Shown here: in pieces, positions 51,701-62,930 of the stretch
Layout of the letters: the number at the start of each line of letters is the position of its first letter
How positions within the stretch are numbered: position 1 is the first letter of the stretch
Source of the DNA: Nautilus pompilius
Lineage: Eukaryota > Mollusca > Cephalopoda > Nautilida > Nautilidae
NCBI GenBank assembly: GCA_018389105.1
Contig: JACATO010000600.1
Span: 447,501-511,500 of the forward strand
Direction: 5' to 3'
DNA: 64,000 nucleotides
Translations under genes and position numbers: made by a program
Notes under the pieces: model-generated
Database searches by the model: none
What the model was told of the DNA's origin: nothing
The model's input: the letters and a program-made list of their open reading frames with translations, nothing else

Positions 51701-52891
51701 AACCAAGTGTTGTTAAAAAATCTCTTAGCTCAATAAACGAAACTTCTTTCTCACTCAATTATCAAGCCCGATGTTTGCTATGAACACGTTATCCATGTTA
51801 TATACATATATCACATTGGTTTCAATATATCTACAAACCCAAAGCATCCATAATTCCCCCAAACTCAGCAAAAAAACAAATAATATGAACAAAACTGGTA
51901 TAACCTGCACTACCCAATTATGACATTAATGACTATCCGGCAACAAACAAATAGTGGTGGGGTCCAGTCCAGCTGTTCTATTAAATATGTATACTCTACG
52001 TTAATAGCAAACAAACAAACAAACATGCTGTATTATCCTATCTAGTTTTGAAAGGTAAAAGATAAAACCAAAGATTATCATCAATATTTTCATTAAAATA
52101 TATTCTAAATTATTGTTCAACTTTCACCTCCACATCACCTCCTAATATATATTTTTAAATTTTCATTCAGTCGCAGGAACTTTTAAAAGGAAAAACAAAA
52201 ACAAAAAGCATGATTTGCTTTATTTGAAAATGACCTTTGTTTTCATCCATTCTCACATCACTTGCATGTTGTGACATTTGTTGTGTATGGCTAAAAAAAA
52301 ATCAATGACCTCCCTGTTCTCTTTTTGATATCAAAAGGTCATGGTTTTGTTTTGAAAAGCAAGTTTCCAGACTTCTGTTATTTGTCATTCCCCAGACAAT
52401 TATCATTCATTCTGTTTGCAACATAGTTCTGCCTTCAAATTCCTAAATGCTTTAAATTAAAATGCAAATCTTCTTGCAAATCATTAATAATACTCCGAAG
52501 AGAGACAGTGAAATTTTCATTTTCACTGTCCTCTAGTATTACAAATTTTAAAAAGTGAAATTATCTTTACAAAATGAAAGTAGAATCATAAAAACTGCCA
52601 AATCATTTTCTTTAAACCCACCATTTGTTTTTTTTTTTTTAAATATTGTTGTTGGGTTTTTAATACTTTTTTTTAAATAGGTTTATCCAGAGTTTTGTTT
52701 TCTCTCTGTCTAAGCAAAACTCTCTTTTGAGCTACAAATTAACTACAAGAACAATTTCTCATTTCACTTGACCTAATCTTCCAATTTTACCTCAACAGAA
52801 AATCACTACAGCCCCAAGTAGAAGAATGAATCATTCATAGTTTCTTCTAATGACAGCACCTCTGGCTGACCTTGATTCAGAGCAATAAATT

Positions 52892-52920
52892 AGAGAGAGA
52901 GAGAGGTGTGTGTGTGTGTG
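52892..52920. repeat. GA/GT microsatellite
   Basis: A GA run of about 7 units followed by a GT run of about 7 units. Confidence 0.93.
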
Positions 52921-53199
52921 CCTGCCTGTTACTGATAAATGTAAAATCTTTCTTTCCCTAACAAAAACTAAATAATTGAAAGGAATTTTAAAAAAAGACA
53001 GAGGTGACATAACCAAGTTTCTGGTTGAAAAAGCTTCAAAAAATATAAATACTACAAATATTTCAAACCAGGTGAAAAAAGAAGTGTGTTTGTGCTTTCC
53101 CTTTCACTCAAAAGATATGAACATACAGACAAATAAGTCAGATGGTCCCTTAGGAGACACCATGACAATGACAAGATGATGGTTGTCTTAGCATTGTGT

Positions 53200-53450
53200 T
53201 CCTGACCATAATAGTACTTATTGAGACACCTGGTCCTTCTAACATCATAATGTTAAAGCATCGACCAAAAATCCCTACTAAAACAATTCATTTTTAGAAA
53301 TGTGGGAGGGAACATATGCAGCCAGTAGGTGAAGAAAAGCAAGAAAATTCCACAGCAGGGAGGTACACCAAACCAAGTTGGTTCCTTGCAGGAATCGGTT
53401 CTCAACCTTAGAAGTCCAGAAGTCTAATCACTGACCATCAATCTGTACCA
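53200..53450 (-). repeat. tRNA-derived SINE copy
   Basis: Reverse orientation: AAATCCCTACTAAAACAATTC, TTTTTAGAAATGTGGGAGGG, CCAGTAGGTGAAGAAAAGC and, at the head, CTTAGAAGTCCAGAAGTCTAATC. Confidence 0.8.
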
Positions 53451-56400
53451 TGAATATAATACTAGATGATTAAAAGGTCACCTCTCTCTACTGAAAAAAT
53501 GATATAACTTTTGTTCTAATAGAGATAAAATAAATTTATTATTATCTCAACAGAAAGAGAATTTCAGGCCATTTCATGGTGTTTGTTTTGTTTCAGGTAT
53601 AAATAAAGATGATGCAGAAGTTGATAGCTGACTGAGAGTTGACCCTGAATCAGTAAGGAAGATCTGACAGAATGGCTTGCCAGAAGATCAGACCTAATCC
53701 TATGTAACTTTTCTTATGGGGATAGAACAAAGAAAAAGTGCACAAATGAAGCCATGTGATTTGACAAATACATGACCACAAAATCTTCTTGCTAACTTTG
53801 TTGAAATTTTAGCATTGCATTCGAGAAACTGTGTTGACACAGGAGCTTATACTGAAATTTAATTATAATCACGTTAAATGGCATAAAAGTATCTTTCAAA
53901 TTAAACTAGACTGAAGTTTCTATGCCTATTAGAACAAAAGTCATATTGTTTTTTTTTTTTCATTATGGAGAGAGCTTTTCAATCACTATGTAAAAAAATA
54001 TTTGCATCAGTGTACCTGCTTAGTCAGATGTCTAACAAATTCAAACAATTTGATGTTTTTCACATACAGCATAAAGCTGTTCTGCAAGTTTGCAGCTTGA
54101 CTAAAGCAATGCTAAAAGTCTTGCTAAAAAGCCAGATGTAGTGCAGGTCATGCACAATATGCAAAAACAATTAACAAGCCTTCTGAAGTTTCAAAACAAC
54201 ACTACATTCTAGAAAAATTCATTATCACTTGATTACTTTTAGCAGTTCTGTAAGAATCCTCTTCTTAACAAATGGAAACACTAGCTACTTCCAATGTTTA
54301 CAAGCTAAACATCACCGCTAATATTTTCCAACAGGTAAAAACAAAAATAATCTCTGTTTTGCAGAGATGCAACAAACATTCTATAATACTCACCTTGTTT
54401 GTATTGTTTGTTTTTTTTTATAAATGCCAGTATAGTTTTTTTAAAAAAAACATGATATTATGTAAATAATATTTTCATTCTGAATATTGGAGACTGAAAA
54501 TTATTTTACAAAAATTAGGTAACCTGCTGCAGAAAAGAAATAAAACAATCAGGATTGGATGACTAATTAGACTGCTAACTTCAGACTGTGCTGCTCTCCA
54601 GACTGTAAAGACATCCGTCTTGGGTATTCAAAGTCTCTGCTCTGTTTTGAGAGTAGCTATAGAATGGAGTACAGTTCAAAGTGGTTACTGTAGAAGTCTG
54701 TAGGAAAGGGAAATTTTTATATAATCAGGAAAGTTATCTTCTCTTATATCCGCTAACATCTGCTTTCTTGTAAAGTCACATACAGTAGATTATAAAAATA
54801 AAAAAAATGTCATAAAATATCCAACATGGAAAAAAAATGGCAAAAGAGGTCAGTTAAGATTTGTTATATATCCAAGACTACATTTCTTTGAACTATCCCA
54901 TTTTTCATTCTATTGCAGTGGACTGAGAGAAAAAAAAAAGAGAAAAAATTAATGGTTTTATTTACATATTCTAGATTTCTGGCCAGCTGGTGCATTTTCT
55001 TAATATACTGCTTAATGGCTAAAATGAAAAGTCAGATCAAAATAAAATGTTCTTAGAACCATAATGCAGATTTTTTACATGGAAACAATGATGTAAATGA
55101 TAATACCAATTAGTCTTCCCAATCAGCTAGAGCTGGTGAGAAGTGTACCGCATAACATTTTTTTAGTGTAAAAAGCAAATCAAAGTCAATAAATAACATA
55201 CACAACAAGAATTTAATCATTTATGCAGATTATATTTTTAAGTATTTAGATGTATACTTAATTCATATTTGGTTGATATAGTGGATTAAAGATAGACAAA
55301 TGTCTTGAACTTTTTCTGACACCTGTCGCTTAATTTTCATTCAAATACCTTAGAATCTAGAATCTAGTCCATAGCCTCTCAAATGCTAAGTTTGTACATT
55401 TGTGAATATGTAAAATCCCTATAACATTATATTCAAATAAGTGTTATCTTCTTTAATTAAAAAATTTTAAAAATGATTCAATTCTGACAAATATTTAAAG
55501 AAATAACTATGCCAGTGTTGTTGTTGTTTTGTATATTCATTGAGACGAGCCAAATATCAAATATATCATAGAATGTTTCTTCCAAGTTAGGTTAAAATGC
55601 CGAATTTAAGTATTTCCCACCAGAACATCTCTTAAAGACCGGTTATCTTTATAGATTGCTATGGCTTTCCTTACCATTCACCAGACTTTGTTGAATCTAT
55701 TTTTTTTTTTACACTAGAATTTAAAGTTTTTTGTTGTTGTTTATTTTTAAATCTCTTTTTAAATTTCTGAATGAACTTTCCATTTATCCAGCTTTTGAAG
55801 AACAATATCCCTCCATTTTAATACATATTTGGAGGATTACTGTGTTGGGATCAATATCCATTCCTCATAAATATGCAAGTGTACTATTCAAAAGGTTAAT
55901 TTTTTCTAGATTTTTTCACTAGATCTTAATAGGTTAAAGATATTTGCTTTCTGCTTAAGCTACAAACAATAGCACAAGAAAGTTTGAATATTTACCATCA
56001 AGAGTAAATACTGGAAAGATAATATGAATAAAGCAGACTGTACATGAACAATTTTTAAGAAGTTATTTTGCATAAAATTAAAAAATACAGATGTTTTAAA
56101 ATTTCAAAATTTAAAGGCATCAAAACAAATAAATGTTCATTATTTTTTATTAAAGACTGATATATAAGGAGGAAAATAAAAAATCAAATAAATATTTTTT
56201 TCTGTTTTCTTTTAACAGGCTAATGGTTGATAAATTTGAGCAATAGTAAAGCAGTAAACCAAACATCCTTACCAAGAATACTTATAGATAAATGTAGTTA
56301 TGATTAAACACATGATTTTATCTGATTTTGGTTTATTTCATTAAAAAAGCGAAAGACTCAAAATCTGTAGCACTAGATGACCTGCTTTAATGCATTTACA

Positions 56401-57971
56401 ATGCTTCTGCCTTTCATTCCCAAAGCATGTGCGCATGTGTTTTTGAAATGGACATATCAATTTATAGTGCTGTTAGATAAGCAACAAGAAACTGTCAACA
56501 TTGTCTGGAAATCATCAGCTTACACTATTCCTGTTTTCCTGAAAAGAGGCTCCTAAAGATTTTCTTCAGCAATACATACATCATTCCCTCACTGTACAAT
56601 TTTCCTTCTGTAGTCATGGTATTTAACTTCTCTGACCCTTCTTGCCATAGATGAGTCAGTCACTCCAAGCATTCTGGCAGACAGTGCAAATAAGTATCCC
56701 TTAACTGAGCTGATATCATTCCCTAAAGGGTTGGGAATTATCAAAACCAGGCACCAATTTCTAAGATTAGACAGCTGATAATTCTTGTTTTCCTGGTGGG
56801 TAGTTTATGTTGATTCCCACCTTTTAAATGTAACAGTATATTTCTAACTAGTATCCCAAAAATGTCAAAGATTGTTTAAGACTGATTAAAAAACTCAGAC
56901 AGATGATTTGCTAGAGAAAGGACATTAAATGCCAAAGCCAACAATGCAAACTAGACATTTCATCTGCTTATATCAATGTATTATCAACATTTTCTTGTTG
57001 CTATAAATCATCGCTTTCCTGTGCTGATGCTTAAAAAAAGGTAAAAATCCTCTAAAATTACTGTAGAGATTTGTTGATTACTGTTATATATTTTTTGTTT
57101 GTTGTTCTAACTTTTCGTTTTTAACCCCTTCACTCTAAAAATGGCACAAATAAATAATCTTTTGCTTTTAAAAGTCTTGCCTACTTTATATTCCTTACAT
57201 TTTTTAATTACAAAAAAAATAAGCAATTCAAAGATTATAAAAAATGATCATGTTCAATTTTCATGTAAATTGTTTACCATGATTAAGTGCATACTTCTCA
57301 TGTATTCCAGTTTTTAATTCTAAACTATTTGTTATTGAAAAGTTTAAGAATTAAACTTTTTTTTTCACTCACAGGTAAATTCCAATATTTTCATTCAGTT
57401 GTTAATTTTTATCTTCTCACAAGTTAAGAGTTAATAAATTTTTTCTTTTTAATCCAACAGTATCTCCATTTAAGAAATCAAAGTTAAAAATATATATTAT
57501 TAGAAAATCTATAAGCATTTCTAAATTTTAAAACTGAATAATTCTGCTTGCATCATTTGAAATCTTTTCCTTTCAAAAAAGAATCAATGAATTTTAGTTC
57601 TAAAAATTTTCATTTTTCATTTTTGCAAAAAACTTGAAACTTTAGGATGGGAACTCTGCAAAATAGTTTACTGAATACATCAGGAATGAAATAATGAAAA
57701 TTTATCCGTATGTAACCCTAAAAATACCATGCTGGGGGCTTTTCTGAAAATCCATCATTTTTATTTTGGGGTAAAAATGACACTAGCCTGGTACTGTATG
57801 GGTTAAGCTGTATGTAAATACATTTATTCAGTGTAATCAGTGAAAGAATAAAATCATAAATGATTATAATTACATACATATATGTCATAGTCATAAAAAT
57901 CATAAAAAATATATAAACGTAAGAAATAAAACATTAAAATATTAAACAAGTTTGAAAAATGTTTCTATATT

Positions 57972-60463
57972 CTAACTTCTGGCTTTTGACATTGCAAACT
58001 CCTTTACAAGCTCCTCTAAATTTAAATCATAAGCTAATTTTGATTCGATAGGCAACATAGAAAATCCAACTAAGCTTTCTTCAGTTATAGTGGACCTCAA
58101 ATGATTCTTAATGAGCTTTAATTTAGAAATGATCTCTCTGGCCACTGATACTGATATTGTTAGCAAAATTCGTAAAGCTATTGTGTTGCTAGGGTATATT
58201 TCTTATAAATGGCAATCATAAATTAATTATGGAACATCTTTTGATCCCTTATTATCTTGAAGAAGTTCGCAAATCAATTTCAATTCTTCAAACAAGTCTA
58301 CTGCTTCAATATCAGATTTTTATCCGCCATTAGAACTTCCAAAGCTTTACAATACTGAAGCAAGGTTTCAGGCTTGCAATCGGTCAATGAATTAATGTTA
58401 TATATAAAAAATGCTATAATTTTCTAGTTGTTCAAATCGGTCATTTATTGATGCTATAGCTGCGTCAACAATAGTATTTAAAAATTCGCTCTCAAATCTT
58501 CTTTCAGAATTTTGTAGCGGAGTCTCATCTAAACTTTCATAATTGAAGAGTCGTTCTTTATCGTTCACGAATCTGACTTTGGGAAGGAAATTCTGCTTGC
58601 GTTTCAGTAGTATCTGCAAGCTCCTGAGCAGTAATTTTCATTTCAATAAATCTGTTTTTTGGTAGTTTTTGTAAAAATTTTAATATTTCTCCAATTGATT
58701 TTACAGCCAAATTAATGTTAATAATTACTGACTGCAACTGTTTGTTCACAGGATTTATTGTGCTTAAAATTTCGTGCCATATTATGATGCAGCATATAAA
58801 TTTGTAGTCGGCTATGGTTTGCTAAAGATTCTGAATCGGCTCTTCTTTTGATACCATGTGGTCCTTTTAAGTTTTCATCATCTTTGTTGAACACCAAAGG
58901 GTCATAGATCTCTCCCAAATGAAATCGAATTGGTCGTATTGCATCAATACGTGACTTCAAACGAGTTTCACAAAGTCACCTCAAAGTTAAAGATCGTTAG
59001 AATTTTAATAGGATGGTCCATCTATCTATGGATACTGAGTAGGCGGCATAGAAGTGTTGTACTAAACCGAAAAATGAAATAAGAATGTATGTTGCATTTT
59101 GCTGCATCATTTATTACTAAGTTTAAAGAATGTGGATTGAATGGACCATAAAATGCTCATGGATTTATATTTAATGTGTGTTTTTGAACTCCATTTTCCT
59201 TACCATACATATCTGCACCATTGTCACAACATTGACCAAACATGTTATGTATATCTATATTAAGTTTTGAAGAGTTTCTCCATTATTCGTTCACTTAGAC
59301 CTCTTCTTGTTTATCATCAATTTCAACAAAATCCGGGTAATGTCCTTGAATATCACCAGAGCTTGTAGATGCAAACCATACTATAATGGTCATTTGTTCC
59401 TTGTGACAACAGTCAGGAGTGCAGTCTAAAATGATTGAAAAATACTATGCACTTCGCAACATATTCAGAATTTTATTTTTAACTTTTTGTGACATCAGTT
59501 GAATCAATTCATTTTGGATGCACGGGCCTGAGTAATGTACTTTTTGTTCCATACTTTCAATCCTGTCTAAATGATCTTTAATTTTATTATCAAACAAGTT
59601 GAACAATTCCACTATTTTTTTTAAATTTTATGTTATCAGGTATTTTATTCTAGATGCAGAACCGCGAAGTGCAATATTCTGAGTATTTAAACAATGCATT
59701 ATTTCACATGACTGAATTAATACTGATCTCCAATGTTGAGATTCTTTATCGATAATTTGTTGATTTTTGTGTGTCTAGAGTTTGATCCAATTTAATTGAA
59801 TTGTCATCTCTTGTCAATTTGAAAAATGTAAAATATGAGCATTTGATTTTTTGTGATATTGTAAGACATTTGAAAGATTCTTCCAATCTTTAAACCAAGC
59901 TGTTGATAATATTCCACTGTCAGCAATTTTTTTGGTAAATAGTCTACAGCAGAAACAATGAACAGAATCAACTTTGACTGAATATCTAAGCCAACTTTCT
60001 CTTAAAGACTTCACCATTTCTCAAGGTACATTGATAATATGCTTTTGAAAATTTTCTAATGGTTTCATTTTGTGGGAAATAAAGCGTTTTAATTTTCACT
60101 GATCCTTTTTTATTGTAGTGTACTCTGATTTCATCTGAAATTATCAATGGCTACTCACCCGGATCTTTTGGTATTTTTATTATTTCTGCTACATATTTGA
60201 AAGAAGTTTCGTCTTCTGTGTTCTTCGTTATATCATCTTTGCCAACCTCAACAATTTTTTTCATCATTGGATGGTAATAGTTTTCTCGTACCAACTGTGG
60301 GAGCAGGAAGTGGTTTTGATGAAGTTGATGATCTAGAATCTCCTGATACATTATGGCTCTTTTTTGAAATATTTTGTAAGACTGACTGCTTGACTTTCAA
60401 CATCCTTTTTGCTTCTCTAATTTTTTAATATACTGCACCAAATAATCTTTTACGAGGGTACAT
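57972..60463 (-). pseudogene. Decayed hAT transposase (TTF-finger, ZMYM1-like)
   Basis: A continuous block of hAT-like coding sequence broken by stops and frameshifts. It starts near 60463 with MYPRKRLFGA. Next, about 59814-60017, comes a zinc-finger TTF-type segment (WLRYS, FCCRLF, WFKDWKN, H-KSNAH). Then ILDCTPD-CHKEQM (about 59400), GQCCDNGADMYGKENGVQ (about 59230-59190) and HSLNLVINDAAK (about 59100) follow in the order expected for the RNaseH-like core. Fragments at 58960-58398 resemble the insertion domain. The end (58166-57972) is the hAT dimerisation domain: LTISVSVAREIISKLKLIKN, LRSTITEESL, ending KARS and a stop. Visible damage includes an in-frame stop after NINP, stops near 58200 and several frame changes. 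hAT proteins cut and paste DNA and leave 8-bp duplications. I found no terminal repeats, so the element's ends are unknown. A domesticated gene is unlikely given the stops. Confidence 0.88.
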
Positions 60464-61097
60464 TTTTAGCTAAAATCAAATTTTATTTGAGGCCCAAATG
60501 TAAAATTGTGTACACATATGTTATTACACTGTGAATGTACTTCATGGACTTTTCCTTGAGAACTAGCTACCATGATCTTACCTCAGAATCTACAGAAAAT
60601 ATGAAAGATCTGCATTAATTTAGCAGCGCATCAAAATGGTGTTCTCATAAGGAGGCTGCCATCTTGAAAGCAGTCAGCGAATTCACTCATTCAAAACAGC
60701 CGAAAAACAGAATTGATTTAATAAAATGAAGTCATCCATTTAACCAAAAACCTGTTATTAAAAGGTGGTGGATAAGTTGAAGTTTGCAACCTATGTTTTC
60801 TGCTGAAAATAATAAACTCCATGAAAAGATCTATTGTGCGCTTAATATGCATCAATAATAATATAGACTAGGTGGTTTATCTGTATTTGATTAATCAATT
60901 AATTAATTATAAATATAATGAAAACTGAAATTACTTATTAAAATCATGATTACATTATTATGAAATGCAGTACATTACAAGCAATCAGTTATCTTTTTTT
61001 TTTCTATTTTGCAGCCCACAAGAAGTGATTAGCTCACTAGGGACGGGCCTGCTGTTGGTGGCATCTCAATCATTCTACAGAGTTTAAAGATATGACT

Positions 61098-61290
61098 GGA
61101 TGGCTGGTGGTCCAACGTTAGACTACTGAACTGCCATGGTCAGGAATGGCTCGGTTTTGTACACTTCCCCTGGATCTTCACCAGCCAATCACACAAGTTT
61201 CCTCTCACATCTCAAAATGAAGAATTCTAGTAGGATTTTCCAGTTATTTTTTTTTGGAAGTTCTGCAGAATCCCCAGCCATGCCTAGATA
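61098..61290 (+). repeat. tRNA-derived SINE copy, 3' part missing
   Basis: Has GTCCAACGTTAGACTACTGAACTGCC (head), GATCTTCACCAGCCAATCAC, GTTTCCTCTCACATCTCAAAATG and GAATTCTAGTAGGATTTTCC; the family body fades after about 61290. It accounts for most of the open frame at 61136-61414. Confidence 0.8.
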
Positions 61291-62109
61291 TGACATGGAT
61301 AAGTTAATTTGCATGCAGTTTGATCAACAAAGCAAAGTAACATTTATTTTTAAATTAAAAAGAAGAAAAAATAGTTTATTGCTGTTTCGTCCAAACTTTC
61401 TAAAAGAAGTTTGATAATAGTACTGTAGTGATCATTGGCTACAATTAATGCTTCCCCATTGGAAACCATATCTTGCAGTTACTTTCCTATGGGCAGTTAA
61501 TGAAAATCATTTGAATCCTTTCAAGTTATCACTAGTCAAAGTAAACAATTTTAAAAAGAATAAAAAAGAAAAATCATCAAAGTTAAAAATACAGCTTGCA
61601 TTATCTATTTTGCTGCTAGAAATTATGTAAAATTCATGTTGGTATAAGCAGAAGTTCCAAAAAACTTAAAATATATAAATATTAGAGCCAAAATTTATAT
61701 TATTTATTAATTATTTAGAATTCAATATTTTTTAAAAATTCAACAACAAAAATAATTAAACATTTTTTAAAAATTGTAAACACACTGATGCTGCTGCTAC
61801 AAGAATATCAAAATACACTGAATTCCCTTAATTTTTAAAAAAATTGCTTTCAATAACAATAAGAGAGGTAAAAATAAAGTTGTGACAATACTTAACATAT
61901 TACTCATAATAACCAACAAAATAGAATAACAAAATATCTGTAATAATCTTCGGAATTACTTGTTTTAGACAAGATCATTAAATAAACTCCTATTATTATT
62001 TTAAAACAATCTGATGTACAATTATTTACTGCTAAAAGCTGCAATAATTTCCTTTAAAAAACAACTGAGTTTTTTTTTAAAATAAAAAAATGAATTAAAC
62101 AATTTGCAT

Positions 62110-62360
62110 TTCACCTTTATGTGCTTGTGTGCATGCATAACACATTATCCAAAAGGATTTGTGAAAACATTCCTAGCATTTCTGTCACATACTTAAAAAA
62201 TCAAAATAGCAATGAAAGACACTGGGCAAATTGTGGAAAGTCCTACAGGATATTTGGAACAACATTCCACAATCATACACTGATAATATGTATGAGAGCT
62301 GGAAAGCAAGGTTTCATGTTCTATATAAAGCAAAAGGCTTACATACCAAATACTAATGCA
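62110..62360 (+). pseudogene. C-terminal end of a Tc1-like transposase
   Basis: From 62243 to the stop at 62354-62356 the plus strand reads LQDIWNNIPQSYTDNMYES, continues to KARFHVLYK and ends AKGLHTKY then stop. This matches the usual Tc1 C-terminus (W-xIP...L-xSM-RR...AKGGHTKY-stop). The catalytic part is missing or unrecognisable upstream. The 141-codon open frame starting at 62121 runs in a different frame and is not the transposase frame. Confidence 0.78.
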
Positions 62361-62583
62361 ATGTATAATTTTTTGTATATTTTCTATAATAATGTATTGT
62401 GTATGTATTATATGCGTCTTTCAGTTGCAATTACTCATTTTGTGCCTAGTGTGTGTGTTTCCATAATTATTTCCAATACTGTTAATACAATGCATTTAAG
62501 AATTACCCAGGCATCTAGGGTTCTTTTTTTGTCAAATATGTTTTAAGAAATCATATACACTAATTGATAAAATTCCTGTAGAA

Positions 62584-62930
62584 CAGGGATTCATACTCTT
62601 TCATTTTTTTACCATCAAATCAGAAAAAGTAAAAGTTGGTGAACCACCAGTGGATGATCTACGTTATCCAAGAAAAAATGAACAGAGAGGTTATTGGGGG
62701 CTCTGTGAATTCATTTAAAGAAAATTTTTACAGCTTTGAATTAAAATGGTCCATAAAATAGGTAGACATAAAGTAGAATGCTAATGAACACTAACTTAAT
62801 TAGAATTTTTAATAATATGATTAATTTTATTAATTAATATTAGCAATGGAAAGAAAAAAAGTTTAGTTGTTCTTGCTATATTTGTGTACCACTCAGCATT
62901 ATTTTGCATAGCACAGGTTGGGAACCCCTG
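62584..62930. mobile_element. Non-autonomous hAT element (MITE) with 8-bp target duplication
   Basis: 347 bp. The left end starts CAGGGATTCATAC and the right end, reverse-complemented, starts CAGGGGTTCCCAACC, a typical hAT terminus. The 8 bases outside each end are CTGTAGAA (62576-62583) and TTGTAGAA (62931-62938), one mismatch, as expected for the 8-bp duplication hAT transposases make. There is no coding capacity inside, so it must have been moved in trans. Whether the hAT pseudogene 2.1 kb to the left belongs to the same family cannot be told, because that element's ends were not found. Confidence 0.85.

Larger units (their letters stand above)
46356..57971. other. Upstream flank or 5' intron
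   Basis: 11.6 kb without a supported gene. If exon A is real and the signal peptide is encoded further upstream, this is probably an intron. It contains SINE copies at about 46905-47190 (plus), 48478-48765 (plus) and 53200-53450 (minus), an AAT run at 46364-46386 and a GA/GT run at 52892-52920. Two strong minus-strand donor-like sites (49202 and 54393) lack convincing coding sequence before them. The rest is AT-rich and featureless. Confidence 0.55.

Noticed and set aside
62121-62546. Longest open frame in the window (141 codons, plus)
   Set aside because: It overlaps a Tc1 transposase C-terminus that lies in another frame, and its own protein has no family features and low-complexity AT-driven composition.
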